This document shows, piece after piece, positions 1 through 8,138 of a stretch of DNA of 64,000 bases. The position numbers were made by a program, and so were the translations under genes. Origin of the DNA: Anaerorhabdus sp964386325. Lineage in GTDB: Bacteria > Bacillota_I > Bacilli_A > Erysipelotrichales > Erysipelotrichaceae. The notes beneath the pieces were generated by a model. It was not told the DNA's origin. It made no database searches and saw only the letters and a program-made list of their open reading frames with translations. Where the stretch lies: contig CAYLQY010000003.1 in NCBI GenBank assembly GCA_964386325.1, positions 1 to 64,000 on the forward strand, read 5' to 3'. Each line of letters opens with the position of its first letter. Position 1 is the first letter of the stretch.

Positions 1-18
1 TCGTTGCCAGGTAATCTT

Positions 19-47
19 GGATTCCTTCATGGAATCCTTTTTTATTT
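19..47 (+). terminator. Intrinsic terminator of an upstream gene
   Basis: A 7-bp perfect stem (GGATTCC at 19-25, GGAATCC at 31-37) with a 5-base loop is followed by a T-rich run. It would end a transcript from a gene lying to the left of the window. Nothing else is recognised between here and base 170. Confidence 0.8.
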
Positions 48-197
48 ATTCATTTTACTTATAAAGAACTTTGGGACTTTATATTAGGATGTGATTTCAA
101 TAGAAAAATTAAACATTTTAGTCTCTTCTTAACTATGCACAATGCTTGGATATTCTACTAAATTGTCGTATATTATAATTACTTAAGGAGGTTCAAT

Positions 198-470
198 ATG
201 CATTATGAAGTATTTGATAATCGTATTGTTTATCGTGATGATGACAAAATATATGCAGAAGTTACTTTTCCCAAAGTTGAGGGGAACATTGTCAATATAA
301 ATCATACATTTGTAGATGAATCGTTAAGAGGTAAAGGAATTGCAGGCATGTTAATGTATATGGTTGCGATGGACTTGAAAAATTCGAATCGTGTTGCTAA
401 ACTAAGTTGCAGTTTTGCAGTTAAGTGGTTTGACATGCATCCTGAATATAAAGCACTAGTTGTTGATTAG
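198..470 (+). CDS. Small GNAT-like N-acetyltransferase (YidJ type)
   Basis: This 90-residue protein matches the single-domain 'GCN5-related acetyltransferase' group (YidJ/Gtn-like, PF14542). The visible acetyl-CoA-binding signature is LRGKGIAGML around residues 43-52, and the C-terminal CSFAVKWFDMHPEY near residues 71-84 is characteristic of this group. Length is typical (about 90-100 aa). The start is set by AAGGAGG at 184-190, eight bases before the ATG. A TATAAT at 174-179 could be the -10 of its own promoter. A terminator overlaps the stop codon, so it is probably monocistronic. The substrate of this family is not established. Confidence 0.85.
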   Translation: MHYEVFDNRIVYRDDDKIYAEVTFPKVEGNIVNINHTFVDESLRGKGIAGMLMYMVAMDLKNSNRVAKLSCSFAVKWFDMHPEYKALVVD

Positions 471-483
471 TGCTTTTCAATTT
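451..483 (+). terminator. Intrinsic terminator overlapping the acetyltransferase stop codon
   Basis: AAGCACTA (451-458) and TAGTGCTT (468-475) form a perfect 8-bp stem followed by TTTCAATTT. The right arm begins with the gene's own stop codon, so coding end and terminator share bases. A TATAAT at 488-493 directly after it is a likely -10 box for the tsaE operon, with a weak -35 (TTGATT, 463-468). Confidence 0.65.
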
Positions 484-513
484 GTGCTATAATAAACAAT
501 GCGAGGTTAATAT

Positions 514-966
514 ATGGAAAAAATAGTTAAGACAAATAAACCAGAAGAAACAAAAGAACTAGGTAAACAACTTGGCCTTTTAGCTAAGGAAAATATGGTT
601 TTTACACTTACTGGTGATTTAGGTGCTGGTAAAACAACATTAACGCAAGGTATTGCGAAAGGTTTAGATATTGAGAAAACTGTCAGCAGTCCGACATTTA
701 CAATTTTAAAGATTTATCATGGTCGTATGGATCTATATCATTTCGATGCTTATCGTTTAGAAGGATTACATCAAGACCTAGGTTTTGAAGAAATGATTGA
801 TGGTGAGGGCTTAACAGTTATTGAATGGCCAATGTATATTCAAGATATGATTGGTGAAGAATTTTTAGAAATCGAAATTAAATTTATTGAAGAAGAAGTA
901 CGTGAATTTGTTTTAAAAGCCAATGGTAAAGCATATGAAGAATTATTAGGAGAAATACAATTATGA
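514..966 (+). CDS. tsaE: tRNA t6A37 threonylcarbamoyl transfer ATPase TsaE
   Basis: TsaE is the small ATPase that works with TsaB and TsaD to place threonylcarbamoyl on A37 of ANN-decoding tRNAs in the cytoplasm. The Walker A motif GDLGAGKTT is visible near residues 34-42, followed by the family-specific SSPTFTILKIY. The later LYHFDAYRL and VIEWP segments are also typical. At 150 aa it has normal family length. It is the first gene of the run tsaE-tsaB-rimI-tsaD, and its stop overlaps the tsaB start (ATGA), which indicates translational coupling. Confidence 0.96.
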   Translation: MEKIVKTNKPEETKELGKQLGLLAKENMVFTLTGDLGAGKTTLTQGIAKGLDIEKTVSSPTFTILKIYHGRMDLYHFDAYRLEGLHQDLGFEEMIDGEGLTVIEWPMYIQDMIGEEFLEIEIKFIEEEVREFVLKANGKAYEELLGEIQL

Positions 967-1556
967 TGACATTATGTATGGATACAAGTCAAAAGTACTT
1001 AGTATTAGCATTGATTAAAGATAATGAAGTAGTAGCTAGTAAAGAAACAATTTGTTTCAAACAACAATCAGAAACAATATTTCCTGAACTTATAGCACTT
1101 TGTGATGAAGTTGGCTGTAAGCCACAAGATATTGATCAAATTGTACTAACAAAAGGTCCTGGAAGTTACACTGGAGTTAGAATTGCAATGACAATTGCGA
1201 AGGTTTTTTGTACGATGAAGAATATTCCTTGTTTCACACTTGGCTCTTTACAATTGATTGCTGGAAAAAAAGACTGTTTTGCACTATTAGATGCACGCAG
1301 TCATAGAGCTTATTTAGGTCAATATAAAGATGGCAAACGCATTGGTAATTTAGGTGTTTATCCAATTGATGAGATTAAAGAGATTGTCGCAGGCCATGAT
1401 GTTGTAGGTGATACTTCTTTATTAGGAATGGAAGATTGTTATCCAAATTTAGCGAATTCTTTTCTTGAGTTAAAAGAAGAATGGGAGCACGTAGAAAATA
1501 TACATTGTCTAGTTCCTGAATATTTGAAATCACAAGAAGAATATTTGGTTAAATAA
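963..1556 (+). CDS. tsaB: tRNA t6A biosynthesis scaffold protein TsaB
   Basis: TsaB is the catalytically inactive ASKHA-fold partner that dimerises with TsaD in t6A synthesis. The N-terminal MDTSQKYLVLAL strand and the KGPGSYTGVRIAM motif (residues about 61-73) are diagnostic. The protein is 197 aa, slightly shorter than the 210-230 common in Bacillota; the C-terminal arm is the variable part. The ATG at 963 overlaps the tsaE stop; a second ATG follows at once (966). rimI starts two bases after the stop. Confidence 0.95.
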   Translation: MMTLCMDTSQKYLVLALIKDNEVVASKETICFKQQSETIFPELIALCDEVGCKPQDIDQIVLTKGPGSYTGVRIAMTIAKVFCTMKNIPCFTLGSLQLIAGKKDCFALLDARSHRAYLGQYKDGKRIGNLGVYPIDEIKEIVAGHDVVGDTSLLGMEDCYPNLANSFLELKEEWEHVENIHCLVPEYLKSQEEYLVK

Positions 1557-1557
1557 T

Positions 1558-2004
1558 ATGATTCGACGTATGGATTTAGGCGACTTAGACCGCGTTGAAC
1601 AATTAGAAGCTGAACTTTTTTCACTACCTTGGAAAAAAGAAGACTTTAAAAGAGAAATTACTGAAAATGAGTTTGCCCATTACTTTGTTGTGGAAGAAAA
1701 TGATGAAGTTGTTGGATATTGTGGTATTTGGAATCTTTATGAACAAGCACAAATTACGACAATAGGAGTATCAAAAAGTCATCAAGGCAAAGGGTATGCA
1801 TCACAGTTAATGGAAAAAATTGAAGAAGTTTCTGCAGCAAATGGTTGTGAAACTTGTTCATTAGAAGTGCGTGTGAGTAATGTTGCAGCACAAAATTTAT
1901 ATAAAAAATATGGATATATCACAATTAATGTTCGTAAAGGATACTATAGTGATAATCATGAAGATGCTTTCTTAATGATGAAAGCAATTGGAGGCGAACT
2001 ATGA
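1558..2004 (+). CDS. rimI: GNAT acetyltransferase RimI (ribosomal protein S18-alanine N-acetyltransferase family)
   Basis: A 148-aa GNAT protein of the RimI family, which acetylates N-terminal alanines of S18 and in many species other proteins. The acetyl-CoA loop is SHQGKGYASQLM near residues 79-90, and the C-terminal NVAAQNLYKKYGY segment is typical of RimI. Its position between tsaB and tsaD is the standard Bacillota arrangement. The stop overlaps the tsaD start by four bases. The exact substrate is inferred from family and context. Confidence 0.93.
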   Translation: MIRRMDLGDLDRVEQLEAELFSLPWKKEDFKREITENEFAHYFVVEENDEVVGYCGIWNLYEQAQITTIGVSKSHQGKGYASQLMEKIEEVSAANGCETCSLEVRVSNVAAQNLYKKYGYITINVRKGYYSDNHEDAFLMMKAIGGEL

Positions 2005-3008
2005 CACAAATAATATTAGCGATTGAAAGTAGCTGTGATGAAACAGCATGTTCAATAGTAAAGAATGGTAATGAAATTCTTTCAAATATCGTATCAAGTC
2101 AAATTAATGTACATAAGAAATTTGGTGGAGTAGTACCTGAAGTAGCTTCTCGTATCCATGTTGAAAATATTTCAGTTGTAATATCAGAAGCAATGGAACA
2201 AGCTAAAGTAACTATGGATGATATCGATGCGATTGCATTTACACAAGGACCTGGCTTAATAGGGTCATTACATGTAGGTGTTCAAGCAGCAAAAACACTT
2301 GCATGGATGTATAATAAACCACTTATTCCTCTTCATCACATTATTGGACATATCTATGCCAATGGTTTTGTTGATGAATTAGCATTTCCATTATTGGCAC
2401 TTGTTGTATCTGGTGGACATACAGAATTGGTTTTCATGAAGGATGAATGGTCTTTTGATATCTTGGGAACTACGCAAGATGATGCAATTGGTGAAGCTTA
2501 TGATAAAGTAGCACGCGTTCTAGGTTTACCATATCCAGGTGGTCCTGCTATTGATAAATTAGCTAAAGAAGGTAACAAACATTATGTTTTACCTACTCCT
2601 AAAACAGAGAAGGAATTAGACTTTTCTTTCTCAGGATTAAAATCTGCCGTACTTCAGCTGATCCAACGTGAAGAGAAAAAAGGTGAAGCAATAAATAAAG
2701 CTGATTTAGCTTATTGTTTCCAAGAAACGGCTTTAGATACACTTGTAGGTAAAACATGTAAAGCTGTTGAATTAATGCATCCAAAACAAGTTGTTCTAGC
2801 GGGTGGTGTTGCAGCAAACTCTCGATTACGCGAAAAAATGACTGAAAGTATGCAAAAATATCCCGATGTACACTTAACAATCCCACCACTTTGGTGTTGT
2901 ACAGATAACGCAGCGATGATTGGAGCAGCAGGGAATACTGCATTCAAACACAAGTTTTTTGGAAGCTTAGATTGTAGTGCTAATCCTTGTAAAGAGATGA
3001 ACATTTAA
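2001..3008 (+). CDS. tsaD: tRNA N6-adenosine threonylcarbamoyltransferase TsaD
   Basis: TsaD is the catalytic, metal-dependent subunit that transfers threonylcarbamoyl from its adenylate (made by TsaC/YwlC, not in this window) to A37 of tRNA. The family signatures are present: ESSCDETACSIV at residues 9-20, the metal-binding H113-x3-H117 in LHHIIGHIYA, SGGHTEL, the phosphate-binding GEAYDKVAR and ggvaaNSRLRE. The length of 335 aa is normal. It is the last gene of the t6A cluster. Rex follows after about 50 bases and probably has its own promoter. Confidence 0.97.
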   Translation: MTQIILAIESSCDETACSIVKNGNEILSNIVSSQINVHKKFGGVVPEVASRIHVENISVVISEAMEQAKVTMDDIDAIAFTQGPGLIGSLHVGVQAAKTLAWMYNKPLIPLHHIIGHIYANGFVDELAFPLLALVVSGGHTELVFMKDEWSFDILGTTQDDAIGEAYDKVARVLGLPYPGGPAIDKLAKEGNKHYVLPTPKTEKELDFSFSGLKSAVLQLIQREEKKGEAINKADLAYCFQETALDTLVGKTCKAVELMHPKQVVLAGGVAANSRLREKMTESMQKYPDVHLTIPPLWCCTDNAAMIGAAGNTAFKHKFFGSLDCSANPCKEMNI

Positions 3009-3060
3009 ATAAATCTTTCACAAACTTGCTAATTATGATATATTAATTATGGTGATAAAA

Positions 3061-3684
3061 ATGGAAAAAAATAAGAATGTTCCAAAAGCAACTTTGCAAC
3101 GTTATCCTATCTATTTGAAAGCTTTACGTAAGCTTCAAAGTGATGGTATTCAAAGAATAATGTCAAAAGATTTGGCTACATGTGTATCAATAAAATCAAC
3201 TACAATACGCCGTGATTTTTCATTTTTAGGAAATCTAGGTAAGCAAGGATTTGGCTATGATGTTGAAAGCTTAATTCAAATTTTTAGTGATCAACTTGGA
3301 TTAGGATTTGACGAAAAAATCATACTAGTAGGAGCTGGAAACTTAGGTAAAGCACTATTGAACTATAATCGTTGGAATAATGTAGTCGGAGAAATTGTAT
3401 GTGCATTTGATATTAATCCAGATGCTGTAACTGGCGCATCAGTTCCAGTATATAATATGAATGACCTAAAAGAAAAACTTCCTGAAGGTTGTCGTATCGC
3501 GATTTTATGTATTTCAAACAACGTACAAGAAACCGTGAATACCTTGATTTCTTATGGAATTACTGGTATAGTAGATTTTACTCATGAACACTTTCAAGTT
3601 CCTGAGAATATTGTTGTAAAAACTGTAGATGTTGTTTCAAGCATACAAGAACTTGTATTTGAAACAAATGCGTTAAAAGATTAG
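3061..3684 (+). CDS. rex: Redox-sensing transcriptional repressor Rex
   Basis: Rex represses fermentation and respiration genes and is released from DNA when NADH/NAD+ rises. The N-terminal winged helix (residues about 1-80) contains the recognition segment STTIRRDFSFLGNLGKQGFGYDV. The Rossmann domain starts with ILVGAGNLGKALLNY. An ATG exists at 3049, but GGTGA at 3051-3055 is spaced correctly for the ATG at 3061, which gives 207 aa (normal 205-215). TTTCAC (3016-3021) and TATATT (3039-3044), 17 bp apart, are a weak promoter candidate. No clear Rex operator was found in front of the gene itself. Confidence 0.95.
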   Translation: MEKNKNVPKATLQRYPIYLKALRKLQSDGIQRIMSKDLATCVSIKSTTIRRDFSFLGNLGKQGFGYDVESLIQIFSDQLGLGFDEKIILVGAGNLGKALLNYNRWNNVVGEIVCAFDINPDAVTGASVPVYNMNDLKEKLPEGCRIAILCISNNVQETVNTLISYGITGIVDFTHEHFQVPENIVVKTVDVVSSIQELVFETNALKD

Positions 3685-3689
3685 CAATG

Positions 3690-3902
3690 AAAAAAGAGTG
3701 AACTATGTTATCTTTCAAAGAGATTCTAGGGTTGGTGTAACTAGAAAAAGAGACATGGATTCGTAACACTTTTGGAGCTAGGTTGGAGAATTAAGTAGAC
3801 AACCTCGTTGACGGCGTTAACGTTTAAAAGGCATAGAAATCTATGCGAAATAGGATGGCACCACGTTAATTAAACGTTCCTTGGTTAAGGAACGTTTTTA
3901 TA
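3690..3902 (+). promoter_or_regulatory. T-box riboswitch (tRNA-Asn) controlling asnS
   Basis: The leader carries the T-box landmarks: GGTTGGTGTAAC of the stem I apical region (3729-3740), a specifier codon AAC (3765-3767, Asn) followed by the conserved purine and CTTTTGGAGC, and the T-box sequence AGGATGGCACCACG (3852-3865). It ends in a terminator (AACGTTCC 3873-3880, GGAACGTT 3889-3896, then TTTTA). The tRNA-acceptor-binding bulge reads TGGC, which pairs with GCCA, the end expected for tRNA-Asn with discriminator G. Uncharged tRNA-Asn would stabilise the antiterminator and turn on asnS. Confidence 0.93.
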
Positions 3903-3922
3903 TTATAAGGAGGTAAGAAAAG

Positions 3923-5305
3923 ATGCTTACATTTATGACAGTCAGAGAGCTTTATGATTTAGCGATATCTGGCGAAAGTATGGAAATTGACCAAATTGAG
4001 TATGTACAATGCGAAGGGTGGGTGCGTACAAATCGTAATAATGGTTCAGTTGGATTCATTGAATTAAACGATGGAACTTATTTTAAGAACTGTCAGTTAG
4101 TATATACACCAACATTAAATAACTTTGAAGAAGTTGGAAAATACTTAACTGGAACAGCGCTACAAGTTATTGGAAAATTTGTTCTCACACCTGAATCTAA
4201 ACAACCGTTTGAATTACAACTAACAGAAGTTATCTTAGAGGGTGCTTGTGATAGTGAATATCCTTTACAAAAGAAACGACACTCATTTGAATACTTGCGT
4301 GAAATTGGGCACTTACGTCCACGTACTAACACCTTTAGTGCTGTATTCCGTGTTCGTTCAGCATTAGCGATGGCTATTCATGAATTCTTCCAAAATCAAG
4401 GATTTGTTTATGTTCATGCACCACTTATCACAGGTAATGATGCTGAAGGTGCAGGTGAAGTATTTACTGTAACAACACGCAAAGATGATAACTATGAAGA
4501 AGACTTCTTTGGTAAAAAAGCAAGTCTAACAGTTTCAGGACAACTTCAAGCTGAGGCTTTTGCATTGGCATTCCGTGATGTCTATACATTTGGGCCTACA
4601 TTCCGAGCAGAAAACTCAAATACAACAACGCATGCTAGTGAATTCTGGATGATTGAACCAGAAATGGCTTTTGCTGATTTACAAGATGATATGGATTTAA
4701 TTGAAGATATGGTTAAATCATGTATTGAGTATCTACTTGATAACTGTCCAGAAGAAATGAAGTTCTTTAATGAGTTTGTAGATAAAACATTACTTGAACG
4801 TTTAGAAAAAGTTCGCACTTCTGACTTTGTACGTATGCCTTATACAGAAGCAATTGAACATTTATTAAAAGCTGATGTTAAGTTTGAAAATAAAGTTGAA
4901 TGGGGTATGGATTTAAATACTGAACATGAACGTTACATTTGTGAAAAAATCGTGGATGGTCCAGTATTCTTAACTGATTATCCTAAAGATATTAAAGCTT
5001 TCTATATGCGTGTAAATGATGATAACAAGACTGTTGCCGCATGCGATTTACTTGTTCCATCAGTGGGTGAATTAGTTGGTGGATCACAACGTGAAGAACG
5101 TATAGATGTTTTAAAGGAAAGAATGAAAGAAATGGATGTTCATGAAAAAGGTCTTGAATGGTATTTAGACTTACGCCGTTTTGGTGGATGTAAACATGCT
5201 GGATTTGGCCTAGGATTTGAACGCTTTATTATGTATGTAACAGGTATGCAAAACATTCGTGATGTTATACCATTCGCAAGAACTCCAAGAAACTTAAACT
5301 TTTAA
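3923..5305 (+). CDS. asnS: Asparaginyl-tRNA synthetase
   Basis: A class IIb synthetase that charges tRNA-Asn. The N-terminal OB-fold anticodon-binding domain spans residues about 1-110 (EGWVRTNRNNGSVGFIEL). The catalytic core follows: HLRPRTN, the motif 2 region FGPTFRAENSNTTTHASEFWMIEPE, and motif 3 GFGLGFERFIMYVTG near the C-terminus. At 460 aa it matches the family. AGGAGG at 3908-3913 supports the ATG at 3923 rather than the in-frame ATG at 3935. Expression is controlled by the Asn T-box upstream, and a strong terminator overlaps the stop. Confidence 0.97.
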   Translation: MLTFMTVRELYDLAISGESMEIDQIEYVQCEGWVRTNRNNGSVGFIELNDGTYFKNCQLVYTPTLNNFEEVGKYLTGTALQVIGKFVLTPESKQPFELQLTEVILEGACDSEYPLQKKRHSFEYLREIGHLRPRTNTFSAVFRVRSALAMAIHEFFQNQGFVYVHAPLITGNDAEGAGEVFTVTTRKDDNYEEDFFGKKASLTVSGQLQAEAFALAFRDVYTFGPTFRAENSNTTTHASEFWMIEPEMAFADLQDDMDLIEDMVKSCIEYLLDNCPEEMKFFNEFVDKTLLERLEKVRTSDFVRMPYTEAIEHLLKADVKFENKVEWGMDLNTEHERYICEKIVDGPVFLTDYPKDIKAFYMRVNDDNKTVAACDLLVPSVGELVGGSQREERIDVLKERMKEMDVHEKGLEWYLDLRRFGGCKHAGFGLGFERFIMYVTGMQNIRDVIPFARTPRNLNF

Positions 5306-5331
5306 GATGCAGGCAACTGCATCTTTTTCTT
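5304..5331 (+). terminator. Intrinsic terminator of asnS
   Basis: AAGATGCAG (5304-5312) and CTGCATCTT (5317-5325) form a perfect 9-bp stem with a GCAA loop, followed by TTTCTTAC. The left arm begins inside the TAA stop codon. Confidence 0.88.
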
Positions 5332-5380
5332 ACTTTCATTTATAGTAAGAATGCTTTACAATAGTAATCGAGGTGCTTTT

Positions 5381-6193
5381 ATGGAGAAATATGTATTAAA
5401 AACAAAACCTGATGGATCGGAGATAACAGTAGCGGATGTACAAAATGTACTTTTAGTTATGTTGAAGGATATTGATGAACTATGTCAAAGAAACAACATT
5501 CCTTATTTTCTCAATGGTGGATCTGCGTTGGGAGCTGTTCGTCATAAAGGATTTATTCCTTGGGATGATGATGCAGATATTGCAATGATGAGAGAAGATT
5601 ATGTACGTTTTATTCAAGTGTTGAAGAAAGAATTGCCCGAGCAATACACTTTTCAATGTTTTGATACAGATAGACGTTACAATGTGTTAATTCCAGGAAT
5701 GAAGATTCGTAAAAAAGGAACGTATTTAAAAGAAGTAAATACTTTATTACCGAATCGTTGCACTGATTCTGATGGATTATTTGTTGATGTATTTGTCTAT
5801 GATTATTGTACAAAGAACAAGTTTATTGATTTGCCATTTCGTTTATTAAATCAAATTTTGATGCCGATTATGATTGGCTTTGACATGCTTCATATCAATC
5901 CTGTGTTTTTGAAGCGCTGGTTTATGTCAAATGCACATCTATATGGTAAATTAAATAAAGGTTCAGAATACATTGGTTTTGACTTAACATGGACATTTAA
6001 AACACCATTTCATCCATTCATATTTAAAAAAGAAGATATTTATCCTGTACAGTATGTTGATTTTGAGGATACTAAGTTACCGATTGCAAATCATCCTCAT
6101 GAGTATCTATGTACAGCGATTGCACCAAGTTATAATACATTACCCCCAGTAGAGAAAAGAGCACCTAAACATATCGTAGATATCGAATTATAG
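5381..6193 (+). CDS. LicD family phosphotransferase-like protein
   Basis: A 270-aa cytosolic protein of the LicD/nucleotidyltransferase-fold family. Members transfer phosphocholine or other phosphodiester-linked groups onto cell-surface glycans and teichoic acids. The diagnostic motif is GGSALGAVRHKGFIPWDDDADI (near residues 43-64), containing the metal-binding aspartates. An ATG at 5351 is in frame, but GAGGTG at 5370-5375 is placed for the ATG at 5381. It is followed after 8 bases by the ABC-F gene. No choline uptake or activation genes are nearby, so the donor and acceptor are unknown. Confidence 0.82.
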   Translation: MEKYVLKTKPDGSEITVADVQNVLLVMLKDIDELCQRNNIPYFLNGGSALGAVRHKGFIPWDDDADIAMMREDYVRFIQVLKKELPEQYTFQCFDTDRRYNVLIPGMKIRKKGTYLKEVNTLLPNRCTDSDGLFVDVFVYDYCTKNKFIDLPFRLLNQILMPIMIGFDMLHINPVFLKRWFMSNAHLYGKLNKGSEYIGFDLTWTFKTPFHPFIFKKEDIYPVQYVDFEDTKLPIANHPHEYLCTAIAPSYNTLPPVEKRAPKHIVDIEL

Positions 6194-6201
6194 GAGATAA
6201 T

Positions 6202-8064
6202 ATGTATTACCAAATAAATAAAGGATGCAAGAATTTTGGTGCACAAACCATATTTGAGGACATCCAGTTTGAAATAAAAAACACTGAGAAGATTGCGATT
6301 GTCGGCCGTAATGGTTGTGGTAAATCTACTCTTTTAAAGTGCATCACCGGTGAGTTAGAATTGGATCGTGGAACAATTCACAGAATGAATGGTTTAACGG
6401 TTGGTTATTTAGCTCAAACAACGTTTAGTGATGAAAACCGTACTGTCCAAGAAGAAATGAATTTAGTCTTTCAACCCATCTTTGAATGTAAACATGAGCT
6501 AGATGAAATTACTGAAATTATGAAAACTGATCATAGTGAAAAGGTAATGGAAAAATTTGCGCTTATTCAAGAAAGATTTGAACGTCTAAATGGTTATAAT
6601 TATCAAGCAGAATTAGAAACAGTCTTTACTCGTTTTGGTTTCACAAAATCAGAATTATCAAAAAAAATTGGAACCTTTTCGGGTGGTCAAAGAACCCGTC
6701 TAGCCTTTGTGAAATTGCTATTGAGTAAACCAGATATCTTGTTGCTCGATGAACCTACCAATCATCTAGATTTAGAAACGATTGAGTGGTTAGAAGGATA
6801 TTTAAAACGCTACGAAAAAGCAATTGTTTTAGTCAGTCATGACCGTATGTTCTTGGATGATATTGCAGAAGTAGTTTATGAGATTGAATATGGAATCATG
6901 AAAATGTATAAAGGAAATTATTCTTCCTTTGTCGAACAAAAGAAATTAGAACAAGAGAAACAAGGGCAAGCGTATATACGACAACAAAAAGATATTGAGC
7001 GTTTAGAAGCCCTTATAGAAAAATTCCGTTATAAAAGAAGTAAAGCAGCATTTGCGCAATCTAAAATAAAATACTTAGATCGAATGGAAAGAATTGAAAA
7101 ACCCGATGCTAGTGATACAAGAACATTTAAAGCTCATTTTACACCACGTACCAAAGGTGGTAAACGTGTCCTTGAAGTAGAAGATTTAGTCATCGGCTAT
7201 GATCATCCATTAAGTAAAATTAATTTAGAAGTATTACAAGGTCAACGTATTGCAATACTAGGGGCTAATGGAACAGGTAAATCTACATTCCTTAAAACAA
7301 TCATGGGAATCGTTCCACAACTTGCAGGTAATTATTTATTAGGACATCAAATTGAAGTAGGTTATTTTGATCAACAATTAGCTCAATTCAATACTAGTAA
7401 AACAGTGCTGGAAGAATTATGGGATGAATATCCTGATTTAGATAGAACTTCAATACGCACCGTACTTGGTAGTTTCTTGTTTAGTGCAGATGAAGTCTTT
7501 AAGACAGTTGATGTATTATCAGGTGGTGAAAAAGTTCGTTTGTCGTTCGCAAAATTATTATTGAAACATTCAAACTTCTTAATTCTTGATGAACCAACGA
7601 ATCATTTGGATATTATTGGGAAAGAAGCACTCGAAGAATCATTATCTGATTTTGAAGGAACAATACTCTTTGTATCGCATGATCGTTATTTTATTAAAAA
7701 GATTGCGACTTCGGTTTTATATTTAGACAATACCGGTGCGCATTTCTATCCATATGGCTATGAAGAATATGTGGAGAAGGGTGCTCAAAACGCTAAAGCT
7801 AAAGAAATTGTGAGAATGCCTCAAGAAATAATCGAAGAAAAACCAAAAATTAAACCAATTAATGCAAAGCGTGAAATTGTGAAAATTGAGAAGTTAATTG
7901 ATGAAAAAGAAAATTTATTGGAAGAGAAACGTGCCCTACGTTTTGAACCAGAATATTATCATGACTATGAAAAAATGAATGCTCTTGATGAAGAAATAGA
8001 TGCAATTCATAATGAAATAAATCAATTAATGAAACAATGGGAAGAATTAAGTGAGATTTCCTGA
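6202..8064 (+). CDS. ABC-F family ribosome-associated ATPase
   Basis: A 620-aa soluble protein with two ABC ATPase domains and no membrane segments, as in the ABC-F family of ribosome-acting translation factors. Domain 1 has Walker A GRNGCGKST and signature SGGQRTRL; domain 2 has GANGTGKST and SGGEKVRL. Both have the LLDEPTNHLD or LILDEPTNHLD Walker B. A charged linker (about residues 240-300) joins them, and a C-terminal coiled coil (about 545-620) resembles the YdiF/Uup architecture. Whether it is a housekeeping factor or gives antibiotic resistance cannot be told from sequence; the housekeeping neighbourhood favours the former. Confidence 0.93.
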   Translation: MYYQINKGCKNFGAQTIFEDIQFEIKNTEKIAIVGRNGCGKSTLLKCITGELELDRGTIHRMNGLTVGYLAQTTFSDENRTVQEEMNLVFQPIFECKHELDEITEIMKTDHSEKVMEKFALIQERFERLNGYNYQAELETVFTRFGFTKSELSKKIGTFSGGQRTRLAFVKLLLSKPDILLLDEPTNHLDLETIEWLEGYLKRYEKAIVLVSHDRMFLDDIAEVVYEIEYGIMKMYKGNYSSFVEQKKLEQEKQGQAYIRQQKDIERLEALIEKFRYKRSKAAFAQSKIKYLDRMERIEKPDASDTRTFKAHFTPRTKGGKRVLEVEDLVIGYDHPLSKINLEVLQGQRIAILGANGTGKSTFLKTIMGIVPQLAGNYLLGHQIEVGYFDQQLAQFNTSKTVLEELWDEYPDLDRTSIRTVLGSFLFSADEVFKTVDVLSGGEKVRLSFAKLLLKHSNFLILDEPTNHLDIIGKEALEESLSDFEGTILFVSHDRYFIKKIATSVLYLDNTGAHFYPYGYEEYVEKGAQNAKAKEIVRMPQEIIEEKPKIKPINAKREIVKIEKLIDEKENLLEEKRALRFEPEYYHDYEKMNALDEEIDAIHNEINQLMKQWEELSEIS

Positions 8065-8087
8065 AACAAAAGACGATAATTGTTTCA
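8062..8087. promoter_or_regulatory. Inverted repeat overlapping the -35 box of pfp
   Basis: TGAAACAA (8062-8069) and TTGTTTCA (8080-8087) are perfect inverted 8-mers separated by 10 bases. The right arm covers the likely -35 hexamer of the pfp promoter, the layout expected of a repressor operator. It lacks a T-run, so it is a poor terminator. The left arm starts in the TGA stop of the upstream gene. Confidence 0.4.
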
Positions 8088-8111
8088 AAGAATAAAGCTT
8101 TAGTGTATAAT
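8083..8111 (+). promoter_or_regulatory. Sigma-A type promoter of pfp
   Basis: TTTCAA (8083-8088), a 17-bp spacer and a consensus TATAAT (8106-8111) lie just ahead of the AGGAGG site and start codon of pfp. Confidence 0.6.
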
Positions 8112-8138
8112 GATTTTGGAATTTAGGAGGAAAATTAA

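Noticed and set aside
2599..3004. Minus-strand ORFs of 97 and 114 codons inside tsaD
   Set aside because: They are fully covered by tsaD in another frame, have no ribosome site or recognisable domain, and result from the low stop density of the reverse strand.
6202..8064. Antibiotic-resistance ABC-F gene
   Set aside because: The domain layout resembles housekeeping YdiF/Uup proteins and there is no attenuator leader typical of resistance ABC-F genes.
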